A DNA stretch of 64,000 bases, taken from Cymodocea nodosa. Lineage: Eukaryota > Streptophyta > Magnoliopsida > Alismatales > Cymodoceaceae. The notes beneath the pieces were generated by a model that was given only the letters and a program-made list of their open reading frames with translations, made no database searches and was not told the origin of the DNA. Location of the stretch: positions 13,984,501 through 14,048,500 of the forward strand of contig CM072344.1 in NCBI GenBank assembly GCA_036874045.1. The letters run 5' to 3'. This document shows, in pieces, positions 51,401 to 63,400 of the stretch (positions are counted from its first letter, which is position 1; each line of letters starts with the position of its first letter). The position numbers were made by a program, and so were the translations under genes.

Positions 51401-54400
51401 CCTTCTCTGCACACACTGGCCACACCCATCGGTCACACACACACCTTGCTGCTTTTTTTCTTCTTTTCTTTTATATTTTTCAGTGGTAACTACTTCTACT
51501 TGAATGATCGATTGGATTTTCTTCATTCATATCAACGACGATGATTTCTTCTTCCTTCGACGAGTGAATTCTTACATGATACATGCGATCGTAGTTTTTC
51601 CTTCTAACTGTCCTGTTTCTGCAATTGCTACAGTGGCATATTAGAAAATAAATGGTCTGTGGAGTTACAGATAACTCAACAGACTTGCTTCGTTGGTTTA
51701 ACTATAAAACACGTGCATAAATTTAACTATCCGATGCTTAGGTACATTTCGGATACTTACATACTTAACTATCCGATGTTCAGATGCATTTCGGATAGTT
51801 ATAGATAACTCACCGATATATAACTTAAGTCAATCTTCCAGATCACGACACGTGTTATCAGTAGTTTTATAATAAAAGAAACATTTCGGAGAGTTACTGG
51901 TCTAACTATCCGATGCCTAAATGCATTTCGGATAGTTAGAGATAACTCACCGAAATTCCACTTAAGTCATTCTTCCAGAATATAACACATGTCTACAGCT
52001 ATTTTATAAATAAAAGGAGATTTTGGAGAGTTACACATATAACTATCTAATGTCTAACTGCAATTTCGGATAGTTAAAGATAACTTACCGAAAGTTCACT
52101 TAAGTCATGCATTATGATTTCGACACGTGTACTTCAGGAAATAATAAAATATTCTTTTAAAACATAACTGTTCGGTAATTTAAACATAACTGTCCGATAC
52201 ATGCTCAGTACGTTAAACATAACCGTCCAAAATAACGGAAAATTCGGATACTTAAGAATTTCATAGCCTGCAATTTACCGACAATCCAGAAATGTACTAA
52301 ATTAACATTAATTCCCCGTAATTAAGCAGATTCTTTCATTAAAGCATATAACAGTGCAATTATAACATAATGGCTTAATTCTCATATGATAAGCTAAATA
52401 TTATGCAATTAACCATCATTTAACCATTAATATTATGCACTTTTTCATTCTAATAGGCCTCTTAATCATTTCTTAAAGAAGAAATTCAATAGAATAAAAT
52501 CCAATTAGCCACTATCTTGGAACTTTTCATTGCTTTGAAAGAGGTCAAGATATTGCAATCTTTATCTAGCAACCTAATTGGTATCCCAATGTAGTGTTGG
52601 GCAAAATTTGGCTTTTTTGGTCTAATAGAATTGGCATAACTCTTGTCAATGAAATAAACTAGACAATGACCTTTTGGATCACTCTTTTAGATGGAAACAG
52701 ATTCCTTTTCTCTATTGTTTACATTGCTTGCCAAGTTAACACCAGACACCTCTTATGGGAGGAGCTCCATCACATTAATGAAAGATTTCCTAATGTGGTG
52801 ACTTCACTGTTGTTTGAAATAATGGAGAGGTGATTCCTAATGGCTCCTTAAATCTATTTGGATTAAGGGACTTCAATGACATGATTTATGACATTGGTCC
52901 TGAGGAGTGTCTTTTTTTTAAGGAACCCCCTCTCTTGGTTCAATAATCATAAAGGGTGAAATAGACAATATAGAAGGCTAAATAGAGTTTTGATAAACAA
53001 TATGGGCAATGACCACTAGAGTCTACTAATGGAATACAAGCCCCAAATCTACTTTGACTATTCACCTATGATGCTTACTCTCACTATTGATACATGGTCT
53101 AGCATTGCTCCCTTCCTCTTCCAACAGATGTGGGCTCTCCATTAAGACTTTCAAAGGATAGTTTCTTGCACTTGGCATAGTGTGATAGAGCAATGTCTCA
53201 TAACTCTATTAACTAAGAAACTCTTCACCCTTAAAAACCATCTCAAAAGATATAACAACTTGGTTTTTGGCAACATTGATCAAGACAAAGAGTGGTTAAT
53301 GCATGAGATTGCCCAAATGGAAGCTCGCGTGCAATTAGAGTGGGACAATGATGATTACTCTCGATTAGACATGGTGAAAACAACCTTAGATAAATGTAAC
53401 CAACAAAAGGAAGTCTTTCTTGCATAGAAGGCCTACATCAAATGGCTATCCAAGGGGAACAAAAATTCAACCTACTTTCACAAGATTATTAACTGAAGGA
53501 GAAATGCTAACTAGTATAGAGCCTTAATGACTTGCAATAACTTCACTTCAATGGAAGAAGTACAGACAACTGATACAATTCTCTTTAAGAAGCTTCTTTT
53601 GTTGGAAAGCTCTTAATGTGTAGACAATTTACTTGAGAATGTTCTGAGGTGACCGTTGAAAAAGACAATGAGTCATTGTCTTCAATTCACAATAGCAAGA
53701 AAGTGAAAAAGGCCATGTTTTTCATTGACAAGGACCATGCTTTTGAACCAAATAGCGTCACAACTGATTTCTTGAAATCCTATAGGGATATTATAGCAAA
53801 TGATTTGATTCCAGTGGTGCAGCACTTCTTTTAGGGAGGTAGATTAGACAATTCCTGGAAAGTCACCTTGCTCTCATTGATTCCTAAAGGTGACAATCAA
53901 ATAGGTTTTAAAGATTTCCACCTGATAAGCCTTTGCAATGTCAAGTATAAGGTTATAGCCAAGATGCTCTCAAAGAGCTTGCCAAATGCATACAAACAAG
54001 GTTCCTTTGTAGATGATAGAAATATCATTGACAATATATCCATTGCCCAAGAGATGACTCAAAATATAGAGAATGGTTTTAGGGGTGAAAACATCATCCT
54101 CAACTTAGATATGAAGAAGGCCTTTGACAAATTGAAATGGTCTATCATTTGGTAGGTTCTAAAGAAGTTTGGATTCTCTGCAAAGAACATTGATTTACTC
54201 AAGGAATGTGTTGAGTATAATTGCTTCTGTATGGTGATCAATGGTAGGTCTTCTAATTTTTTTAATGCTTTGAGAGGCTTTCGCCAGGGAGATCCCCTTT
54301 CACCATATCTTTCCATTATTGCAAAGAAGTGCTTTGCAAGAGCTTACAACACTTGGTGTCCACTAATAACATCACCCCTTATCCTACAAGAAATAGAAAC

Positions 54401-57400
54401 AACATTATATCTCATCTTCTTTATGCAGATGACATTATCTTATTTATCAACGACACAAAAAATGATATTAAAAAAGATTTACAACTCCAGCAAGGGTTTT
54501 TTTATGGTCTCAAAAAGCCTTTTTGTGCAAAGAACAAATAGGATTCAAGAACTCACTGGTTTCCAGAGAGGGGAGTGCCTCTTTCAATATCTAGGTTGCC
54601 CTCTCTTCAAAGGTTAATCCAAAAGCATTTACTTTGAAGGCTTTATGCAAAAAGTGCAAGACAGGTTGGCAAGCTAGAAAAGTAAAATTCTCTTTCCTGG
54701 GGTTGGAATTACCTTTCTGAAGTATGTTCTCTCTAATTTACTTATCCACCTGATTAGTGCTTTTGATGTACTGACGGAATTTGTTGACAAAGTACAATCC
54801 TTGTTCACTAAATTATTATGAAGAGAAGGCAAACTTCATTAGCCCAGATGGAGCAATATGACCAAGCTTGTCGAAGAAAGCAGATCAGGAATTAGAGATC
54901 TCAAGGAACTCATGACAGCTTTGAGAATGAAGATGACATAGAGACTATTAAAGAGAAAGACCTTGTGGTTTAAATTCATCTTATCCAAATGTGGTCTTCC
55001 CTTCAACAAATAGAGCAAATGTGAACTAGTAAATGGAAATCCCTACATGCAATGTGGAGTTGGATAGCTCGATCTACCAGATGGATGGGTGGAAAAGGTA
55101 ACATCAATTTTTGGGAAGATCATTAGCTTTCTTCTGGAATCATTTCAGAATTTTCAGCTCCACTTGCAGGCTTCAAAGATCTCACCATGGCTTAGGTTGC
55201 ATCTAACCCCAGGGTGCTTGACAACTTTAGCCTTTCAAATCATATCATTCATGAAGTCCACACCAATTTTAGATGCCTCAATGAGTCTAAAGTTGAGTTC
55301 AACTGGAGTGGGTCACCAACGAGTGACCTCATTGTCAAATCAACCTGAGAAGTAGTCCAGAAAGAAGGTAGACAAGATTGATGGAATGGAAGTGTTTGGA
55401 ATAAATTTCTACCAACTAAAGTCTCTTTCTTCCTTTGGAGATTATCCTACTCCATCCTCCTGACAGAGACCAATGCCTAGAGGAGAAGTTTTACTTGGCA
55501 TCTTGATACAAATGCTGCACCTATCTTCAACGGGAGGACTCTAGACACCATTTATGTTTTGAGGGAGACTGGATCATTCTATGCAAGTTCTGGATTAATC
55601 AAAAATTGGGCTACAATTTGCCAAAATTAGACAAATTAGAAACTCTTTGTTCAAAAGACATTGTTTCAGAAAGCAAATCCCTCTCGTGCAATGCTAAAAA
55701 ACTTTTAGTGGCCAACATCTTATGGGAGTGTTGGAAAAAATGATGTTCTATGATGTATGAAAACAAAAAAGGATCCATCACCAATATCAAAGTCAGAGTG
55801 GAAGCTACGTTGGACTCCTTTGCTAGAGCCTTCATCAAGATGAGATGCAGTTCAAATGAGATCCCACTTCTTAGGAGGCTTGGTTTTAGGCTCTTGGAAG
55901 TTGGGAAAAACCCTCATAGTCGAGAATCAAGCTTGACATGGATGGCACAATTAGCATGGAAGGCAATGCAACTAGTGGTGGGGTTATCTAGAATGCAAAT
56001 GATGTCATCATAGCTACTTTTTTAGAGCTATATGGCCAATCCAATGTGTTTATGGTTGAATTTTAGGCCATGCAGAGCAACCTCTCTATATGCAAAGACT
56101 TAAGCTTAAATTTACAGAACCTCGAGATTGAGACTGACTCTTTACTCTCATAGACTGCTTTCAACAAAGTTAGAGATTCTTTGGACAAGCCCAGCCCTGG
56201 TGGCCCTTCTTTATGCATTTTATCTATCACACTCCTTGAGACATATCCCTCGTGAGGCCATTTGGATGGTGGATCTTCTAGCAAATAGAGGACTCAATGG
56301 TATTCAAAAGGAACTATTCCATCACTTCAGGGAGCTCCTAAAAGAGGCTCGATAACAATGGCAGTTGGACATGCTAGGTATTCCCAGCATGAGGAATCAT
56401 TAGTCTTTGGCCTCTTGTCTATTTTCACTACTCAATGCAAAGCTTTCTCAAGGGCCCCTTGATTAGACTAAGGTTTATTTAAAAAAAAGAAACGTATAAC
56501 AAAAAGTTGAGTTTTTATTTTAGCAAATTTTGTTTAACTACATCTAGAATAGTTTGATGATCTTTTAACAAATAATTCCAAGACACTTAGAATAAACATT
56601 TACAAATGTTATATAATATTGATAACTAGGGACAAATGAAATATGACTAGGAATTTAGATATCATAATGATTTAGATTAAAAAAACCTTTACTAGACGCA
56701 AATTGAAGTTTGTGGAAGGTGATATGATGATACTTCCTCAATCAACACAACTCACACTTAGGCAAAGATATAGAGATGATGGTTTCCCAAATGACACAAC
56801 TCACGATCAAATGGATATAGAGATCTAAGGAAGGATTTGCTGTAACTTTCAATGTGATGGATATGCAAAACAATAATGCCACAAAAGTGATGACTCAGTA
56901 ACAATTAGTAATACAACCAATCCACTCAATAGATCATGATGAACATACTTGCGAATAAAATCACCTCATCTACAACCCAAACCAATCTTCATCCTTGTTT
57001 GCAAATCTTGAAATGTAAAATGAAAAAGAAAAAAGGTGAGCAGGAGGGTTAAATAGTTATAGCACTAATGGGTAATAAATTTGTACAAAAGTCAAGTACA
57101 TAAAGGACTTATTCAAGTCTGATCTTTAAGGAGACTTGAGTGTGCCTTCTCTAGACACAGGCCATGACAAGCCATAAACTCTTTTGACAAGTAATATTAA
57201 GACGATTGTGTAAGCAGGTCAAGTGTACTTGACATATAAGAGAAGACACTTAAGTCTATAATCTAAAAATCATCACTTTTAGCTACCATAGCTTGATCTA
57301 TATCTGAAGTAAAAGCAATTGCAGTAGTAGTAGAGGGTTCAGTGGCTAGCAAATAGCCTAGATGATAGTAACCATCATGGAGTCATCAAGTCTGACAATA

Positions 57401-60400
57401 GTAGTAGTAGTAGTTGTAGTTGGAATAATTGAAGCATCATGGCCACATGTGTCCAAGCTAGCTATCCAAACTTGTCCCAATATCTTTTGTTCAACCACAT
57501 TGTTGGTAGGCTCGACAACCCCTGCTGTTCTACACCTTCACAGTTAGTAGTATTGCTAGGAGATTTCACCCAACCTTGATTAGTTGCCATGGCTGAAGTC
57601 TTGCTATTGGGATTGTGTTTGGCAACATGTAACATGCACAAATATTGTGAACATGTTTGGACGAGTGTCACTACCTAGAATTTGGCCACAAACTTATAAG
57701 GCAAGCTTTAGAGTCAAATTAGACAAATAGATGGCAACAACAAGATCCTCTTAATGCCAGCACAGTAGCGCCTCATCACCACATCTGATGTAATAGGCTG
57801 ATACACGTCCAACTCCTTAAATAGTGGTCTGATGGTAGCAAAATGCACTTGAGCAAATTATCTCCCATACGTAGAGAGAATCTGGTGATAAATCTCATAT
57901 ACCCTGACTATGTTTTTGTCATGGTTATACATCTATTGTAATATGTCCCAAATTTTCTTTGCTGGTCTCAACTCATCAGCTTGTGTGCAACATGTGGTTC
58001 CATACTATTCTCCAACTAAGTGACAACAATAGAGTCATTAGTATACCAATCATCATACTTGAGGTGATTGTGTGAGATGCTTCAGCTTCCTTTGGGTGGT
58101 AATAAACATTTAAAAGCTTTGTGGCCAAAGTAAAAAAATTCATCCCATTTAGGTGGGGTTTATGCATCTAGAATTGAAGAAAAATAAATTTGAATTCCAT
58201 CCAATTTCAAATACAAGGGTGTTTGTGCACCTGGAATTACAATTCTGGGAAGAAATGAAATTCTGTGTTATAGAAATCAAAGACGATTTTCATTTCTCAC
58301 CCCTATAGGTCAGCATTTCAATTTCAAACCCTTCGACCTCAAGCTATACAAGACATTCCAACACCGTGCACCTCAAGTTCATTCTGACCTTACATTCCTC
58401 AAGTGGTTGCACATCATGCATGAGGTCTATTATCATGCTGCCTCATCATCTCAAGCTATGGGAAGAAATTTGCGATAGAAGATAGTATGGAGATATAAAA
58501 TATGATATGTTTGAGTTTATTTCCTAGGTAGGGACAAATGTATGTTTTCATTGTTGATTTTGTTTTGTATTTAGAACTTTATATATAGGTAATTAACAGA
58601 ATTGTGTCCCACTTGTTTTCCTAATGAGGTCATTAATCTTAAGCTACATTCACTCTAGTAATTAACAACTTCTCCAACTGTCAGGTTTTAATTACATTAT
58701 TTCAAGCACTGCAATTTAAGTTTTTTTTGGATGAACGATCTTGAGTTTTCTTGACAAAATTTAGTTCATTGTTTTTATTAATGGTTCTATATGTAAAAAA
58801 CTTGACTGTTATGAGTTTTTCATTAAGTTGGATGTTATTAAGTAGGGAATTATATAATTATATTTGAACTTTGTTCAAGTTTATGTGTTTTTCCTTTCAA
58901 ATTATGTACTTTTCCTTTGAAATTTGCTAATTACTTACATTATTACTAACTAGTTGAATTAATTAATTAATTAATGACAACTGTATTACATTATTGACAC
59001 ACACAAACATAAATTTTCAATTTTATCATTTTTTTACATGTACACAAATACTTAAATTTTAAATTCTATTCAATTCCTAAACATGCCCAAACATCTAAAT
59101 TTCAAATTCTATTTTCATTCAATTTTGTTCAATTTCATTTCCAACCAGAATTTCATTTTCATCAAATTCAATTCCCGGTGCATAAACAAACCCTTAGTTT
59201 CTCAAAGGCACTAGTAAGGTTTTAGATGACAGAATCTCTAGCACCTATAATGAAAGGGCAAATAATGCTGCCATCACTAGTCTTGTAGTGGTAAACAAGG
59301 AGAACATTAACGGTTGTGGTCTTAACTTGTTTGAACTTGTCTGAATGCATTTAAATTGGTTCTAGTACTGGTCTGACAGTAGTAAAAGCAAGGTCAAACA
59401 AAGTTTCAGAATCCGCCTGACATGGTAAGCAGGGCAGGAGGTGGTCAAACACAGCAACAGCAGCAGGCAGAACTGTTCAAACTGCTCAGAACAAGGACTT
59501 GTCAAAACTCATCTTGTGGACATAATGACCAAATGACACTGGTAGATCCAAGCAAAAGCTCAGTAACAGTAGTAGTAGCAAGGGGGCCCCAGTTGGAGCA
59601 GCAATGACTCAATCGCTGTAAGGGTTGAGCAAAGAAACACAATGGAAGAAGACCACCGTTAGGGAATTTGGTGATAACAGTAGGGGAGGAATAGCATCAA
59701 AGGCGGCTGTAAAGGATCAACTGACTCCAGAGTAGCTAGTAGTGCAGTCCTGTGGCCTGTTACATGGTTGTCGGTGGTCAATTAGTGTGTTAGAAGTGCC
59801 AGCAGCCTGTAGGGTCTGTCAATGATGAGGCTGGAAGAAACTGATGGTGCTAAAGAAATTCGATAGAGATTTTGGTGGTGCCAAAAAAGAGGGAGGAGCT
59901 AGTGGTTGGTGGTGGTCAACTAGGGCAAGGGCTTCAACCTAAACTTTGGTACCATGTGAAGCTTGAGTGAGAAATGGATTCATTCCTTGATTAGAAGTGA
60001 AAGCACAATATATATGGGGATAATGGACTCCTGGATAAATGAATATCCATTAACCCCAATACATAACACTAATACACTAATACAACCCTATTGTATTAAA
60101 AATTCACAACAGTCATACAATGATGGCACCAAGGTGGTTACTTTGATTGCCTTGGGTGCCTACCTAGGTGGTTCAAAACAAGATATGATAAGCATATCAA
60201 AACACCTAGATAATTATCACACAAAATGTGAATTAGACAGAGATAAAGTGGTTGCATGCATTGGAAAAATCATGTAGAATGACAGAAAATGGCCTCTACT
60301 ATTGAATGATTTAAAATATAATCAAATCATACCAAGATCAATTTCAAGTTGAATGCCTTGGAGGGTTATAACCTTGTCCTCGTCACACTAGATAATCTCA

Positions 60401-63400
60401 GAACATTTGGTTGCACATCATTTGTTTTCTCCACACCATAGAATGGGTCCATAACATCTTAAGTGGCATAACCTATATGATACTCTGTAACTCATTGGTA
60501 ATATTCTAACTCAAGTATATGCACAAAATATCCTATCCATAAGAAATGATGAACTATCAATACGTTAGATTCCTCTAGGTAGGGAGGCTTTCATGGAGTC
60601 ATGTCATTGTAGTCATCCTTTTGTATTAGTTGTTCTCTTAAAAGTTGGAAAAGGTCAGATGCTCCATAATTAGATCCTACACGTCTTTAATCATGTTGAC
60701 TTGAAGCATGGTAGCTTGGCTCAAGTGCAGTAATCAAATAGCCCATGCAATTCTTCATAGAAACTATATGTGTAAGAATATTGACTCTAAGGCTGAGGTT
60801 AAGGTTCAGAATCATTCATTTGCAAACCTTTAAAGATTTGTGGAAAAAATAAATTGGATTCTCCTTCTGTTGCCTCTTACCATGTATCATCACTAATTCC
60901 TTGCTTTTTCTTTGTGTAATGATGTTACAATGATTCATAATCATGTTTGTAAGAGGGTTTAATTTTGTGATCTTTATGTTGAGTGGCATGGGTGAAGAGT
61001 TTCTCTTGTAAATGAAGGCTTTTGATCCTCAAACTAAGGAATATTACTACCACTACCTCTGACTCTTTGATACATAACTGGATTTAATAATAATGTATTG
61101 ATATGGTTTTTCTTGTGATTCAGGGACTGGAGGATAAAGCTTGGCGAACTAAGCAAAGTAGTGTGCAGCTTCTTGGCGCTATGGCTTATTGTGCACCACA
61201 GCAATTGTCCCAGTGTCTTCCCAAGATTGTCCCAAAGCTTACGGAGGTTTATCATGCTGGCTACACTTCCCCTCTCATCTTAGTTTGTGATAGTTCATGC
61301 CTTATGTATTCTCTTTGTTTTTTCGGACATTGGCAGGTATTGACTGATCCACATCCCAAAGTGCAGTCAGCTGGTCAAACAGCCCTTCAGCAGGTAGTGA
61401 TAGATATTTAATCAATTTAAGATGTTATATTCCAGGCTTTTGATATTCATTGTAGCTCGTATCTTTTTCAGGTTGGAAGTGTGATAAAAAATCCTGAAAT
61501 TTCAGCTCTTGTACATACCCTTTTATTGGGGCTTGAAGACCCTAATGCATATACAAAGCATTCCCTTGAAATTCTTCTACAGGTGATAAACTCACCAACT
61601 ATTTGTTTCTTTAATTGTCTGGGACATAATATCATGATTTCTGCTTGACCTGGATTCTGCTTTTGATATAAAATTTAGACTACATTTATCAATTCAATCG
61701 ACGCACCATCATTGGCATTGCTGGTGCCTATCGTTCACAGAGGCTTGAGGGAGAGAAGTTCGGACACCAAGAAAAAAGCAGCTCAGATAGCTGGAAATAT
61801 GTGCTCATTAGTGACAGAACCAAAAGATATGATTCCATATGTTGGGTTGCTTCTCCCTGAAATAAAAAAGGTGGCCATGTTGCTTTGTTATTGCTGGTAA
61901 TGTAATTTCTTATTTGACAATTTTTTCTACAATGGTAATAGGTGCTTGTGGATCCCATACCTGAGGTTCGATCCGTTGCTGCAAGGGCAATTGGATCTCT
62001 TATAAAGGGGATGGGGGAGACTAACTTCCCAGATCTTGTACCATGGTTGTTAGATACACTCAAGTCTGATAATAGCAATGTTGAACGATCTGGAGCAGCA
62101 CAAGGCTTGAGTGAGGTAACAACATTTTCAATTCATAGCTCTCCAATTTTGGTTCTATTATTGGAACAATATCATAGTTGAGTTCTCTGAATCTGTCTTC
62201 CAAATATTTCATCTAAATTTACATCAAGGTGACTGGTTTTCTTTGGAGAAAAACATTATATTTTGGCAGCTCCTTGTACAAGAAAAGCATTATATTTCTT
62301 TGGAGAAAAATATTATATTGTAGGAGGGATCTAAACCATGGTCAAGAAGTAAATCACTACATCAGACATGAAATCTGTTGTTGCAGACCTGTAGATGGCA
62401 CTGGTTCTGTCTGTCTCACCATTGCTGGCAAAAAAGTTCTAAATCTATATATGTATATAAGAATTGATAGATTCTTTCACAATCCTCCATTTTTCAAAGA
62501 TTATAAAACATTAGATACAGGAATCTAGGTTTGGCTAACTGCTGTAAGTAGGGTTGTAAACAGAGCAGATTTGATTTGAATAGACCTATATCTGAATCTG
62601 TATCTGTTTGATAGCTAAATAATCCAAATCGCTTCAATTAATATCCAAATTACTGAATAACAGATTTATCTCAGAAAAATTGAATTCAAATATCCAAATC
62701 TGGAAATCTGAATCCAAAATTCTAATTTTGAATATGGCTATTTCACCTTGATATGATATATTTTCTCTGTAAAAAAATTTAATCCAAATATATGAATCAA
62801 GACACCTGGATGTGAATATCATTATTTTATATCAAAAATATAAATTTATAATGATAAGATAAATTGTTTTTAAATAAAATATTAAATATAAATTTTTCGG
62901 ATATTGGATTAAATGTGTAAATGAATTCTAATTGGATTTTAATCAGTGGATATCTATTGAATTTCGGATTTTTTATATCTATTTAAGCCCCAGTGTAGGA
63001 GATGAGTCTCAATTTTATGCTGTAGGTGGAGCTGCCTATTTCAAAATAATGGTTTGTCATTTCCATGTCCATCAATCGGCAATGGCTTTACTTGTATCAA
63101 AGGCTTGTGCTTGCATTCACCTCCTTTCTTTAACTGAAAAACAGAAAAATGGCCTCAGCCATTTTTTAAATGTTTTTGGCCATCAGCCTTCTTAATTTTT
63201 GACAAATGGTGAAAATCAATCAAGTCAGATTTTTTCATTTCCAATAGTTTAAACGACCCTTTTCTAGTGAAAATGGGGGGGGGGGGGGGGGGGGGGGGGG
63301 GCGAGCATCAACATATCACTTTTTTAGATATAAGAATGGTGATATTAGGGTATTGTCTAGGTGGCATGTAGTCCAAGTCTCAACAACACTGAGCCTATGT

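Larger units (their letters stand above)
48667..56490 (+). mobile_element. L1-type LINE inserted in the Copia fossil
   Basis: Sense-strand LINE of about 5.6 kb once its own 2.2-kb insert is set aside. ORF1 (about 48760-50100) has a DUF4283-like part and a knuckle [13 protein letters not shown] near 49500. ORF2 begins [13 protein letters not shown] at about 50190 and resumes after the insert. The 5' end (ggctagggttctctagg) resembles the start of the LINE at 9656-15760. The 3' end is a short A run (tttatttaaaaaaaag). Stops and shifts are frequent. No target-site duplication was identified. Confidence 0.85.
46075..60108 (-). mobile_element. Copia LTR retrotransposon fossil, with later insertions
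   Basis: Short terminal repeats of about 152-154 bp lie at 46075-46226 and 59955-60108; they share strings such as ccttgattag and gataatggactcct. On the minus strand a primer-binding-site-like TGGTACCAAAG follows the right-hand repeat and a purine tract (ACTTGAGGGGAAG) precedes the left-hand one. Remains of a gag (about 59900-56500), integrase (about 48660) and reverse transcriptase / RNase H (about 47300-46300) are recognisable. It is broken many times over and the two LTRs differ clearly, so it is old. It was split by a LINE (48667-56490) and by a PIF/Harbinger derivative (58152-59193). A clear 5-bp target-site duplication was not seen. Confidence 0.8.
44901..61123 (+). other. GCN1 intron, 16.2 kb, with nested transposons
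   Basis: It contains a LINE 3' fragment, a Copia fossil, a LINE inside the Copia, an unclassified insert inside that LINE and a PIF/Harbinger derivative elsewhere in the Copia. Bases 44901-45290 and 60109-61123 show only AT-rich intron sequence. Confidence 0.9.

Noticed and set aside
61728-62078. 116-codon minus-strand reading frame
   Set aside because: Antisense shadow across two GCN1 exons and the intron between them.
62229-62528. 99-codon plus-strand frame in a GCN1 intron
   Set aside because: It has no similarity I recognise, and the flanking exons join in frame without it.
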